This document shows positions 17,164 to 26,488 of a DNA stretch of 64,000 nt, piece after piece. This stretch comes from Anaerolineae bacterium (GTDB lineage: Bacteria; Chloroflexota; Anaerolineae; Anaerolineales; Anaerolineaceae), in contig JABLWW010000003.1 of the NCBI GenBank assembly GCA_013178295.1, positions 123,916 to 187,915 of the forward strand, in the 5' to 3' direction. Within the stretch, counting starts at the first letter, position 1. The number at the start of each line of letters is the position of its first letter. The position numbers were made by a program, and so were the translations under genes. The notes under the pieces were generated by a model. It was given only the letters and a program-made list of their open reading frames with translations, was not told where the DNA came from and did no database searches.

Positions 17164-17703
17164 GTGTTTGCAATAGCTTCATTGCTTGACCCTGACTCTG
17201 ACCAGCAGATTCGCGCCCTTTGGGATATGCTGGAAAAAGAGTGTGGTCTTTCGGGGATAAAGCTCAGACCACTTCCACACTTTTCCTGGCACATCGCCGA
17301 GCAATATGATGTTAAAGCGCTTGAGGGGTATCTCGCAACTTTTGCAAAAACACAAACGAGCTTTTGGGTAAGGACGGCAGGCTTGGGCATTTTTACAGGC
17401 TTGGAACCTGTGCTTTACCTGAATCTGGTGAAAGATACTACCCTCATGGAGAGACACCAGAAAATATGGGAAAATGTCAGTGAGCTTTCCAATAGAATTT
17501 CTGTATATTATTCTCCTTCATATTGGATTCCCCATATTACCCTGGCAAATCTGGATCTCTCTGACTCCAAATTGGAATGTGCGGTCAGGCAGCTGGCTTT
17601 TAGAGATTTGGATTTTCAGATTCGAGCAAGTGAAATTGCATTATTGTATGACATTGAAGATCAGACTGGAATCGTGTATAAATTTGAATTGAGAAACATG
17701 TAG
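17164..17703 (+). CDS. 2H phosphoesterase / RNA ligase-like protein
   Basis: A 179-residue protein of the LigT/2H superfamily. Two short His motifs lie symmetrically: PHFSWHIAEQ (a HxS variant of HxT) and PHITLAN. Such enzymes act on 2',3'-cyclic phosphates or related cyclic nucleotides. GTG 17164 starts 12 bases after cofE. A role in F420 or purine metabolism is suggested only by position. The first motif differs from the canonical HxT/S-hydrophobic pattern only slightly, so catalysis is plausible. The substrate is unknown. Confidence 0.7.
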   Translation: MFAIASLLDPDSDQQIRALWDMLEKECGLSGIKLRPLPHFSWHIAEQYDVKALEGYLATFAKTQTSFWVRTAGLGIFTGLEPVLYLNLVKDTTLMERHQKIWENVSELSNRISVYYSPSYWIPHITLANLDLSDSKLECAVRQLAFRDLDFQIRASEIALLYDIEDQTGIVYKFELRNM

Positions 17704-17762
17704 AGCATGATGGTAGCAAAGGTTCTAGAGAGGTTCTCGCCGGTTATTTTGTGAGGTGAAAA

Positions 17763-18767
17763 ATGATCCAAAGAGTTGCTTTATATTTGCAGGATGCACA
17801 TGATCTGCGCGACGGACTGCGCTACGTTCAATATGCTGAAAAGCGTGGTTTTGAAGCCGTGTGGCAGGCAGAAAGCCGCCTGGTGCGGGATGCCATTGTC
17901 CCCATGGCAGCTTATGCTGCTGTTACAGAACGTCTTAAGGTTGCATCGGGTGTCATCAATAATTGGACGAGAAACATTGGGCTTCTTGCAGCGACGTTTC
18001 TCACTTTGGATGATTTAGCACCCAATCGCATCATTTGTGGAATTGGCGCTTGGTGGGATCCGCTCGCCAGGAACGTCGGTATCAAGCGCGATAAGCCTTT
18101 GGTTGCAATGCGCGAGGTTGTTACCGTGATGCGTAGACTGCTGAACATGGAAAGAGTTACTTTTGATGGCGAGTACGTTCATGTATCAGGGATAGAATTG
18201 GACATTGTTCACGGCAGACGTGAACCGCGCCACGTTCCCATCATGATTGGGGCAACCGGTGATCAGATGATGGAAATGACCGGTGAAATAGCGGATGGGG
18301 TGGTGTTAAACTACTGTGTTCCACCAGAGTATAATCTTAAGGCAATGGAGTTACTGGACAAGGGAGCAAAAAAGGCAGGGCGTAGAGTTGATGACCTTGA
18401 CCGTCCCCAGTTGATCGTCTGTTCTGTGGATCATGATCATGACCGGGCGATAGATTTATCTCGTGAATTGCTTACCCAGTATTTAGCGCAGCAACCACAT
18501 ATTGCTAGGGCTTCAGGGGTTTCTACGGAGATTGTAGCTCAAATTCAGTCAATTCTGGGTTGGCCTGCCACACATGAACAAATTCTGAAGGCAAAGCATT
18601 TGGTGCCCGAAGAACTGGTTCTACGGATCACGGCTTCGGGAACGCCACAAGAAGCACGGGAAAAAGTAGGTGAATATATCAAGAATGGGTGTACATGTCC
18701 AATCCTCTACTCAGTCGGTGGAGATGTAGATCTGTTGATTGACACATTTGCAACAGGAGGCGAGTGA
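17763..18767 (+). CDS. Luciferase-like (probably F420-dependent) oxidoreductase
   Basis: A 334-residue TIM-barrel protein of the bacterial-luciferase superfamily. [32 protein letters not shown] and [13 protein letters not shown] are typical of the branch that includes F420-dependent methylene-tetrahydromethanopterin reductase and F420-dependent dehydrogenases. GAGGTG upstream supports the ATG. With npdG and cofE in the same operon, F420 is a more likely cofactor than FMN. Possible roles are reduction of a purine-derived intermediate or of a one-carbon unit released from purines; sequence alone does not decide. Confidence 0.85.
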   Translation: MIQRVALYLQDAHDLRDGLRYVQYAEKRGFEAVWQAESRLVRDAIVPMAAYAAVTERLKVASGVINNWTRNIGLLAATFLTLDDLAPNRIICGIGAWWDPLARNVGIKRDKPLVAMREVVTVMRRLLNMERVTFDGEYVHVSGIELDIVHGRREPRHVPIMIGATGDQMMEMTGEIADGVVLNYCVPPEYNLKAMELLDKGAKKAGRRVDDLDRPQLIVCSVDHDHDRAIDLSRELLTQYLAQQPHIARASGVSTEIVAQIQSILGWPATHEQILKAKHLVPEELVLRITASGTPQEAREKVGEYIKNGCTCPILYSVGGDVDLLIDTFATGGE

Positions 18768-19513
18768 TGATCATTGAGTATCATCGCCCAAGAAACATAG
18801 AAGAAGTTTTAACCTTACTGGCAAGGTCGCAGCCGGAGACCATTCCTCTCGGAGGCGGGACATACCTGAGTCATTTTACTGACCGCCCCATCGCTGTTGT
18901 AGATTTGCAATCTGTTGGATTAAATACCATTGATAGGGAAGGGGATACTTATCTCAGAATTGGCGCCTGTGTAACCTTGCAAAAGTTATGCGAACATTCT
19001 GACATTTCTGAGACGTTGCGTTGTGCCCTGTTCAGAGAGACCACATTGAACATCCGTAATGTGGCTACCATAGCCGGCACAATATGTGCTGCCAACGGGC
19101 GTTCGCCAACAGCGCTTGTGTTGTTTGCCATGGACACAGCCCTACAATTTGCCGACGGGCTGAAAATTTTCATTGGAGATTGGCTGCCTCTGAGAAAAAC
19201 TTCAAAACAGTTAATCACCTCTTTGACCATTCCATTAGACGCTTTGTGTTATGCGGAATGGATCAGCAAGACACCACAAGACTTGCCCATTGTAGGTGTA
19301 GCGCTGACCAAATGGCCTTCCGGTCGCATGCGAATTACTGTTGGAGGGAGTGCAAGCCAGCCGTTGCTACTGCAAGATGGAAAAGGATCTGTGAATGTTG
19401 ATGCTTTATCAGAGCTTGCTGGTAAACAGTATGATGCGTGGAACGGACAGGAATATTATCCGGCTGTGGTGAAGGTGCTGCTGCAAAGGCTGTTGAATCA
19501 AGCGGGAGATTGA
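18767..19513 (+). CDS. YgfM-like FAD subunit of a molybdenum hydroxylase
   Basis: A 248-residue FAD-binding protein with PLGGGTYLSHF near the N terminus and NIRNVATIAGTICAANGRSPT, the two FAD contacts of xanthine dehydrogenase medium subunits. It is shorter than the usual 280-300 residues, as E. coli YgfM is. ATG 18767 overlaps the upstream stop, and AGGAGG lies six bases before it. It should form a complex with the following XdhD-like protein and pass electrons from its iron-sulfur centres onward. Confidence 0.88.
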   Translation: MIIEYHRPRNIEEVLTLLARSQPETIPLGGGTYLSHFTDRPIAVVDLQSVGLNTIDREGDTYLRIGACVTLQKLCEHSDISETLRCALFRETTLNIRNVATIAGTICAANGRSPTALVLFAMDTALQFADGLKIFIGDWLPLRKTSKQLITSLTIPLDALCYAEWISKTPQDLPIVGVALTKWPSGRMRITVGGSASQPLLLQDGKGSVNVDALSELAGKQYDAWNGQEYYPAVVKVLLQRLLNQAGD

Positions 19514-19517
19514 AAAG

Positions 19518-22514
19518 ATGAAAATTTCTGTTTGTATCAACGGTGAGAACTGTTCTTGGGATGTCTCCCCATCGGACACTTTACTCTCTGTGCTGCGACG
19601 GTATGGTTACTTTAGTATCAAGTCGGGCGGTTGCCAGCGCGGCGAATGCGGCGCCTGTGCTATTTTGTTTGACGGTAAGCTTGTTAATGCGTGTATGTTG
19701 CTCGCTCCTCAAGCTGATGGTCACAGGATAGAAACTATAGAAGCCCTGGGTGAGCATCCTGAGAAAGGATGGCAAAAAAGCCGCGGACTGCATGTTATCC
19801 AGCGAGCATTTATCGAATGTGGCGCTATTCAGTGTGGTTATTGCACGCCAGCTATGGTTCTGGCAGCAAAGAATCTTTTGGAGAAAACTTTGACACCGAC
19901 TGAAGCTCAGGTGCGAGAAGCCTTTTCAAGCATCCTTTGCCGTTGTACAGGTTATTTGAAACCCGTTCAAGCTGTTTTACGGGCTGCCGCCATTCTGCGC
20001 GGTGAGAACGTTGCGCCAATTAAGGACAAAGGGCTTTCCATCCCACTGGATATATCCCCACGCGCCGAAGGTCTCCCAGAGAACGGCTTGGGGAGTGAAG
20101 GATATGCCCCAGATGTTGTCCAGGTTGCCCCCAAGATTTTGACCACGCCCGAAACTGAAACGTGGGCTACCATAGGAAAACCTGAGCCCAAGGTGGACGG
20201 GGCCAAACTGGTGCAGGGAAAACCAGCTTTTACTGGGGATGTTGATATGAGGGGGGTGCTTATCGCTAAGGTATTGCGCAGCCCACACGCGCACGCGAGG
20301 ATCAAGTCAATTGACGTGCGGAAAGCAAAGGCGTTGCCGGGCGTTGCCGCAGTGCTTACCTGGCAAGATATTCCTCGTGTAGCATACTCAACAGCCGGGC
20401 AGTCCGACCCAATCCCTGGGCCTCTTGACACTTTTTCACTAGATAATAAAGTGCGTCATGTGGGCGATCGGGTTGCCTTTGTGGCTGCTGAAAGCGAGGA
20501 GATCGCTAATCAGGCATTGGGACTCATTGATGTGGAGTATGAAGTGCTGCCCGCTTTATTGGACCCCGCTGATGCGATGAAAAAGGATAGCCCAATTATC
20601 CATGACGAACAGGAATATGTTAACTTTGATAGGTCGGATCCATCGCGAAATTTAGCAGCCGAGATTCGGATTGATATTGGGGATGTCAACAAAGGGTTTG
20701 CAGAAGCGGATCATATCTTTGAATGCACTTATGAGGTTCCCAAAGTTCAGCAGGCGCACATTGAACCACATGCGGTGTTAACCTATTGGGACGAGGATGA
20801 CCGCCTGGTTATTCGAACCAGCACGCAGGTACCTTTCCATGCACGGCGGATTTTAGCACCAGTCTTGAATCTTCCGATTAAGCGCATTCGCGTGATCAAA
20901 CCGCGCATTGGCGGGGGGTTTGGCGGAAAACAGGAGGTTCTGATTGAAGACGTAGCAGCGCATTTGACCATTGCCACCAACCGCCCTGTATACTACGAAT
21001 ATACACGCGAAGAGGAATTTATTGCTGCGCGCTCTCGCCATCCCATGCGGATCACTATGAAGACGGGGGTAAAGAAGGATGGCACTATTACAGCAAATGA
21101 AATGTATTGTCTAACCGATACAGGGGCTTACGGTTGCCATGCGCTTACCGTTACCGGGAATACAGGGCATAAATCAATGGCACTATATGTGGGCGATGGC
21201 GAATACCGAAAATCGCCAAACATCCGTTTCTATGCAGACATTGTTTACACCAATCACCCTCCGGCAGGGGCGTATCGCGGCTACGGTGTTCCGCAAGGTT
21301 TTTGGGCAGTTGAAAGACACATGGAGAAAATAGCCCATGCTTTAGGGTTAGACCCCATCGAATTTCGCCTCAAAAATGCTTTGCGTCCTGGCGAATTGCA
21401 CCCATTTAGCACATCATGGAGTGAGGGCAGGGAGCCCAGGCCTGAGATTATCCATACGGTTGGCTTGGAATCCTGCGTGCAACATGGAAAAGCGGCAATT
21501 GGATGGGACGACAAGTATGGAAATGCAGCTTGGCATCGCACTCAGAAACCATATTTATTCAGGGGCATTGGGGCAGCACTGGTCATGCAGGGGACAGCCA
21601 TTCCGTATCTGGATATGGGGGGAGCGAGCATCAAAATGAATGATGATGGCTCTTTTAACCTGCTGGTTGGTGCGACAGACCTGGGCACCGGTTCGGATAC
21701 GGTGCTCGCCCAGATGGCAGCCGAGATACTCGGTGTAACACTGGATGACGTCATTGTATATTCCTCCGATACAGACTTTACGCCTTTTGACAAAGGCGCG
21801 TATGCCTCGAGCACAACGTATGTCTCCGGAACCGCAGTGGTTAAGGCGGCGGAGCGAGTTGCCGAGCGAATACGTCACCGCGCCGCGACAATTTTCAGAG
21901 AAAAATATCAGAGCGACATTCCGCCCGAAGTGATCGAGCTGAAGCAAGGAAAAGCCATATCCCCAGATGGCAAGTGTATTCTCCTTGCTGAAATTGCGCA
22001 TCATGCCCTGCATCATTCTGACCAGGAACAAATTATGGCTGTGGCATCCTATTACTCAAAGACTTCCCCGCCGCCGTTTGCTGCACAGTTCGCTGAAGTT
22101 ACCGTGGATATAGAGACCGGTCAGGTGGTTGTGGACCGGCTGATTATGGCGGTTGATGCAGGTGTCGTGGTAAATCCTCTTACTGCATCTGGCCAGATCG
22201 AAGGGGGGATGGTACAGGCGCTTGGCTATGCTGTATGCGAAGAGATGACCTATGACGAGAAAGGCGTAGCGCAGGAACGGGATTTGGTTGATTATCATAT
22301 ATTTCGCTCACACGAGATGCCCGATTTAGAAACGATTTTTGTCGAAACCTTTGAGCCGACCCATCCTTTTGGAGTGAAAGCAGTTGCGGAGATCCCATTG
22401 GATGGCGTGGCACCGGCGGTTGCCAATGCCATCTATGATGCCTGTGGCGCTGACCTTAACCTGATACCTGCGACTCCCCAGCGGGTTTGGGAAGCAATAC
22501 AACAGAAAAAGTGA
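19518..22514 (+). CDS. XdhD-like molybdenum hydroxylase (2Fe-2S and Mo domains fused)
   Basis: A 998-residue protein. Residues 1-165 carry two [2Fe-2S] sites: C39, C44, C47, C59 and C106, C109, C141, C143. A linker of about 60 residues follows, then the molybdopterin domains from about 225 with GGGFGGKQE, AYRGYGVPQ and the catalytic Glu in AVAEIPLDG. This architecture, next to a short FAD protein and ssnA, equals E. coli YgfN/XdhD. The expected activity is hydroxylation of a purine such as hypoxanthine, xanthine or urate precursors; the substrate is not proven. Homologues may need labile selenium, which sequence cannot show. Confidence 0.9.
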   Translation: MKISVCINGENCSWDVSPSDTLLSVLRRYGYFSIKSGGCQRGECGACAILFDGKLVNACMLLAPQADGHRIETIEALGEHPEKGWQKSRGLHVIQRAFIECGAIQCGYCTPAMVLAAKNLLEKTLTPTEAQVREAFSSILCRCTGYLKPVQAVLRAAAILRGENVAPIKDKGLSIPLDISPRAEGLPENGLGSEGYAPDVVQVAPKILTTPETETWATIGKPEPKVDGAKLVQGKPAFTGDVDMRGVLIAKVLRSPHAHARIKSIDVRKAKALPGVAAVLTWQDIPRVAYSTAGQSDPIPGPLDTFSLDNKVRHVGDRVAFVAAESEEIANQALGLIDVEYEVLPALLDPADAMKKDSPIIHDEQEYVNFDRSDPSRNLAAEIRIDIGDVNKGFAEADHIFECTYEVPKVQQAHIEPHAVLTYWDEDDRLVIRTSTQVPFHARRILAPVLNLPIKRIRVIKPRIGGGFGGKQEVLIEDVAAHLTIATNRPVYYEYTREEEFIAARSRHPMRITMKTGVKKDGTITANEMYCLTDTGAYGCHALTVTGNTGHKSMALYVGDGEYRKSPNIRFYADIVYTNHPPAGAYRGYGVPQGFWAVERHMEKIAHALGLDPIEFRLKNALRPGELHPFSTSWSEGREPRPEIIHTVGLESCVQHGKAAIGWDDKYGNAAWHRTQKPYLFRGIGAALVMQGTAIPYLDMGGASIKMNDDGSFNLLVGATDLGTGSDTVLAQMAAEILGVTLDDVIVYSSDTDFTPFDKGAYASSTTYVSGTAVVKAAERVAERIRHRAATIFREKYQSDIPPEVIELKQGKAISPDGKCILLAEIAHHALHHSDQEQIMAVASYYSKTSPPPFAAQFAEVTVDIETGQVVVDRLIMAVDAGVVVNPLTASGQIEGGMVQALGYAVCEEMTYDEKGVAQERDLVDYHIFRSHEMPDLETIFVETFEPTHPFGVKAVAEIPLDGVAPAVANAIYDACGADLNLIPATPQRVWEAIQQKK

Positions 22515-22531
22515 AAGTGAATTAAGTTTAT

Positions 22532-23869
22532 ATGATCTATGTGATAGGGCATGTCAACCCGGATACCGATTCGATTGCTTCGGCAATGGGATATGCCTGG
22601 TTGCTCAAAGAACGCGATGGGCTGGATGTGCTTGCTGCCAGAGCCGGATCAATAAACCCGCAAACAATGTGGGCGCTGCGGCGGCTAAACCTGGAAGCCC
22701 CGTTACTGTTGACAGACGCCTCTCCAAAGTTTGATTCGGTAACCCGCAGGCTGGATACCACCATGCCCGATCAACCTTTGCGAGATGCCTGGATGATTGC
22801 CAATCGAACGGGGGGAATAGCCCCGGTGTTGAACCAGGATAGCACGCCTTTTGGTCTTGTTACAGGACGCAGCCTATTTACATTTCTTGTCAATCTGGTT
22901 GGTACGCATCCTCGACAACAGGAAATGCGTATCAGTGAGATATTGGATGTGCCCTGCCATGAAGCTGCCGACACAAAGGTGCCGGTTTTTCAAGCCTCCG
23001 TGCGTATCAGAGATGTCATCAATCGTATACTCAGAGAAGAGGGAGACGAGTTTCTGGTGGTCAATGAACACAAACACTATGTGGGCGTTTGTCGCCAGCG
23101 TGATTTGCTCAATCCTCCTCGTATGAAGTTGGTTCTGGTGGATCACAATGAGCGTCAGCAGGCTATCCCTTCCCTCGAGGAGGCAGATTTGCTCGAGGTT
23201 CTAGATCATCATCGGCTGGGGAATATGTCCACACATCTACCGATCCGCTTCACAGTGGATATTGTAGGAAGCACAAGCACGCTTGTATCCGAGAGAATAG
23301 AGGATGCAGGGTTGAGCCCGCCGCCCGATTTGGCAGGCATGCTGTTAGCCGGGCTGATTTCGGATACACTATTGCTCACAGCACCAACAACAACAGCTCG
23401 GGATCAAAAAGCTGCCGATCGTTTGTCACGTTGGGCATTCAAAGCCCCGGGAGTTTTGGCGGGCGAAACGCTCGATTCGTTTGGGAGACAGCTCCTTTCC
23501 GCAAGCGCTGGGCTAGGTTCCCGACCGCCGGAGGAGATTGTAAGCCTGGATATGAAAGTATACACCGGGGGCGATTACACATTTTCAATTTCCCAAGTCG
23601 AGGTGAGCGATCATTATGAGCTTGTGGAGCATTTGGCAGCAGTTGGTAAGGCTCTGGATGATTTGCGTGTCAGCAAAGGTTTGGATTTCTCCGTTTTAAT
23701 GGTAACCGATGTTGTTGAAGGGTCGAGTACTCTGCTTCTCAGCAATCCGCCGCCTTTGCTGGACGATTTGCCCTATCCACCTTTGGCTGACGGAACCCGC
23801 TCCGCCAAGGGTGTTGTATCCAGGAAGAAACAGTTGCTGCCGGTTATTCTTGGTTTATTGGAACTCTAA
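22532..23869 (+). CDS. Family II inorganic pyrophosphatase with CBS domains
   Basis: A 445-residue DHH-family pyrophosphatase. The N-terminal metal motif is GHVNPDTDS; LVDHNE and the DHH of LDHHRLG follow after a regulatory insert of about 120 residues that fits a CBS pair. The C-terminal SRKKQLLP motif binds substrate. CBS-PPases are manganese- or cobalt-dependent and regulated by adenine nucleotides. Here it lies between two molybdenum hydroxylases, where it could remove the pyrophosphate made by MocA. It starts 17 bases after the xdhD-like gene. Confidence 0.92.
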   Translation: MIYVIGHVNPDTDSIASAMGYAWLLKERDGLDVLAARAGSINPQTMWALRRLNLEAPLLLTDASPKFDSVTRRLDTTMPDQPLRDAWMIANRTGGIAPVLNQDSTPFGLVTGRSLFTFLVNLVGTHPRQQEMRISEILDVPCHEAADTKVPVFQASVRIRDVINRILREEGDEFLVVNEHKHYVGVCRQRDLLNPPRMKLVLVDHNERQQAIPSLEEADLLEVLDHHRLGNMSTHLPIRFTVDIVGSTSTLVSERIEDAGLSPPPDLAGMLLAGLISDTLLLTAPTTTARDQKAADRLSRWAFKAPGVLAGETLDSFGRQLLSASAGLGSRPPEEIVSLDMKVYTGGDYTFSISQVEVSDHYELVEHLAAVGKALDDLRVSKGLDFSVLMVTDVVEGSSTLLLSNPPPLLDDLPYPPLADGTRSAKGVVSRKKQLLPVILGLLEL

Positions 23870-24648
23870 TGACGATCTCTTTTGAACAACTTTCAGAGTA
23901 CGAGAAACAGGCAAAGCCCTTTGCATTGTGTACCATTGTCGAAAGCTGTGGCTCCACGCCAAGACATGTGGGCAGTAAGATGGTGGTCTTTGCTGAAGGC
24001 ATCTCATACGGAAGCATTGGCGGAGGAGAAGTTGAAGAACTTGCAAGACAAATAGCCGTTGAATCTCTGGCAACGGGCGAGGCAAAATTGTTCAGCTATG
24101 ATGTCATGCCTTCCTCTGATAAGGACAACCTGGAAGGAGGCAGCATCAAAGTCTTTGTTGAGCCAATGTTGCCCCGAAATCATATTGTCGTCATTGGTGC
24201 CGGGCATATTGGCAAGGCAGTTGCTTGGCTTGCCAAATGGCTTGGCTTTCATGTCACCCTTGTGGATGACCGTCCCGAGTTGTGCAATCGAGAGGCCAAC
24301 CCCTATGGTGATGCGTTTATTGCTGCGCCTATGGAGGAAGCCGTCAAAATGTTGCACCTTACACCTTTCACCTCCGTAGTTTTGGCAACACGCAGCCTAG
24401 ACCTTGACGTGATTGCAATACCGCACCTCTTGGAACAAACACCTTCATACATTGGCGTTCTAGGATCAAAGAAAAGATGGGCAATGACCTGTCAGGCACT
24501 GACCAATATGGGAATTGCCCCACAAAGGCTCACAGAAATTCATGCCCCGATAGGTTTGGATGTTGGCGCCGAAACACCCGAAGAGATTGCTATCAGCATT
24601 ATGGCTGAAATCATTAAGGCTAAAAAGGACAAAACCGGATTGAAATAG
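23869..24648 (+). CDS. xdhC: XdhC-type molybdenum hydroxylase maturation factor
   Basis: A 259-residue protein with the XdhC/CoxI N-terminal motif CTIVESCGSTPRHVGSKM and GSIGGGEVE, then a Rossmann domain (VVIGAGHIGKAVAWLAKW, VDDRPE). XdhC proteins bind the molybdenum cofactor, assist its sulfuration and insert it into hydroxylases. Its start overlaps the upstream stop by one base. It lies between the two hydroxylase sets and could serve one or both. Confidence 0.93.
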   Translation: MTISFEQLSEYEKQAKPFALCTIVESCGSTPRHVGSKMVVFAEGISYGSIGGGEVEELARQIAVESLATGEAKLFSYDVMPSSDKDNLEGGSIKVFVEPMLPRNHIVVIGAGHIGKAVAWLAKWLGFHVTLVDDRPELCNREANPYGDAFIAAPMEEAVKMLHLTPFTSVVLATRSLDLDVIAIPHLLEQTPSYIGVLGSKKRWAMTCQALTNMGIAPQRLTEIHAPIGLDVGAETPEEIAISIMAEIIKAKKDKTGLK

Positions 24649-24664
24649 CTTGAGGAGGCTCTCT

Positions 24665-26074
24665 ATGTGGCAAGAATACTATTGTGCGCAAAGTGTCAAA
24701 GACGTATTAGAAATTTTATCTCAAAGGCGGGAAAAGGCACGTGTTGTTGCTGGCGCCACCGATTTGATATTGGAATTAGAAAGAGGAGTGCGCAAGGGAA
24801 TAGAGACCCTAATTGATGTTACTCGCATACCTGAATTGGATACAATCGCTCTGGACGAGAAGGGCATTGTCCACATAGGGCCCATGGTGACGCATAATCA
24901 ATGTGTTGCATCTGAAGTCATCCGCAAATATGCCTTTCCGCTTGCAAAAGCGGCTTGGGAAGTAGGCTCTCCTCAAATTCGCAATCGCGGGACAATCGCG
25001 GGGAATTTAATTACGGCATCTCCTGCCAATGACACCATTCCGCCGCTCATGGCGCTGGGGGCGAATGTGGTTTTGCAATCGTCCCAGCACAAAAGAACGG
25101 TCGCGCTGAAAGATTTTTATGAGGGGGTGCGGAAGACTGTCATGCAACCTGATGAGATGCTGATCGAAATCAACTTTCCCGCGATGCTGCAGAATCAACG
25201 CGGCTCTTTTGCCAAATTCGCTTTGCGGCAGGCGCAAGCGATCTCGGTTGTCAACGTCGCTGCGATATTAGATTTGGATGGTAACACCATTCGTTCCGCA
25301 AGAATTACACTAGGGGCGGTATCGCCGACGATTATCCATGCGCTGGAAGCTGAAAAATATCTTCAAGGCAAGAATCTGGATGAGCAGGTGATTGAAGCAG
25401 CGGCGGAGCTGGCTTCTAGCGCTGCAAATCCCATCAACGATATTCGCAGCTCACTGGTGTATCGTAAGAAGATTGTTAAAGTAATTACCCAAAGGCTTCT
25501 GCGCGCCATTGCACAATCGCAGGAAAGAAAAGATTTTCCTGAAGATGCCGTCCTCTTAAAAACGGCGGGAGGGGACGTAGGATTGCCGGAGGTCATCTGT
25601 CATACACGTGGAGGCACCATTACCGCCACAATAAATGGCAGGTTGTATTATCTGAAACCTGAATCCAACAAGACATTACTGCGGCTTCTCAGAGAAGATG
25701 CAGGATTAACGGGCACCAAGGAAGGATGTGCTGAAGGCGAATGTGGCGCATGTACAGTGTTTATGGACGGAATGGCGGTGATGAGCTGTCTTGTGCCAGC
25801 GCCTCGGGCACACGGTGCAGAGATCATCACAATCGAGGGGCTATCTCAGGAAGGGCAACTTCACCCATTACAAGAGGCGTTTATTGAAAACGCAGCGGTA
25901 CAGTGCGGGTATTGCACACCTGGTTTTATTATGTCAGCGGCAAAGCTGATGGAAGAGAAACCTCACCCAACGCAGGAACAAATCAGGCAGTCTATCACGG
26001 GAAATCTGTGCCGTTGTACTGGATACTATAAAATTGTGCGGGCCATAGAGTGTGCAGTGGAGAAAGCAAGATGA
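24665..26074 (+). CDS. Molybdenum hydroxylase FAD and 2Fe-2S subunit (fused)
   Basis: A 469-residue fusion. Residues 1-285 are the FAD domain (VVAGATDLILE, NRGTIAGNLITASPANDT); residues about 315-469 are the [2Fe-2S] domain with C355, C360, C363 in CAEGECGAC, then CGYC and C449/C451 in CRCTG. The order FAD then iron-sulfur is the reverse of common XdhA fusions. ATG 24665 is used since GAGGAGG precedes it; a TTG at 24650 lies within that ribosome site. The partner is the molybdopterin subunit at 26489. Confidence 0.92.
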   Translation: MWQEYYCAQSVKDVLEILSQRREKARVVAGATDLILELERGVRKGIETLIDVTRIPELDTIALDEKGIVHIGPMVTHNQCVASEVIRKYAFPLAKAAWEVGSPQIRNRGTIAGNLITASPANDTIPPLMALGANVVLQSSQHKRTVALKDFYEGVRKTVMQPDEMLIEINFPAMLQNQRGSFAKFALRQAQAISVVNVAAILDLDGNTIRSARITLGAVSPTIIHALEAEKYLQGKNLDEQVIEAAAELASSAANPINDIRSSLVYRKKIVKVITQRLLRAIAQSQERKDFPEDAVLLKTAGGDVGLPEVICHTRGGTITATINGRLYYLKPESNKTLLRLLREDAGLTGTKEGCAEGECGACTVFMDGMAVMSCLVPAPRAHGAEIITIEGLSQEGQLHPLQEAFIENAAVQCGYCTPGFIMSAAKLMEEKPHPTQEQIRQSITGNLCRCTGYYKIVRAIECAVEKAR

Positions 26075-26439
26075 CCAAATATCAACAGTATTGGCAGGAG
26101 CGTAAACCCAGACCCCCAAAACATCAAGTTCATCCCATTTGGGCAGGTATTGGTATTATTCTAATCATCTTGACGCCTATCCTTGCGTATGCGAGTACGT
26201 TGGTCGTGCTGATGGAAAATGCCAGGCGGAGATGGTTTGCTATTCCCCCAGACATGATTGCGCCAGGCGCAGACCCTTATCTCTATGTCAAAATTATCCT
26301 GACTGTGTTTTTTATCATTGTGTTCTCAGCAATATTTATGTTCATCACGTTCGTGCTATATAGCCTGTTTGGTCCTTCTCGGTATGGTCCACTGGATGTT
26401 GAACCGACATCATATCGTGGACCTCGTTATCGCCGTTAG
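26071..26439 (+). CDS. Small two-span membrane protein of unknown function
   Basis: A 122-residue protein with two strongly hydrophobic segments (about residues 25-50 and 76-103) separated by a short loop containing Pro and Arg, and a basic N terminus rich in Lys, Arg and Pro. It overlaps the upstream stop by four bases (ATGA), so it is translated with the hydroxylase. I do not recognise a family. It could anchor the hydroxylase to the membrane or pass electrons to the quinone pool, but no haem or metal ligand pattern is evident. Confidence 0.7.
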   Translation: MTKYQQYWQERKPRPPKHQVHPIWAGIGIILIILTPILAYASTLVVLMENARRRWFAIPPDMIAPGADPYLYVKIILTVFFIIVFSAIFMFITFVLYSLFGPSRYGPLDVEPTSYRGPRYRR

Positions 26440-26488
26440 AGGTTTATATTGTCCCAAAAAATAATCATCCGAAACTCGGGAGGTTTTG

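Noticed and set aside
21555..22031. Long antisense frames within the xdhD-like gene
   Set aside because: Mirror frames of a long conserved gene; no promoter or ribosome site.
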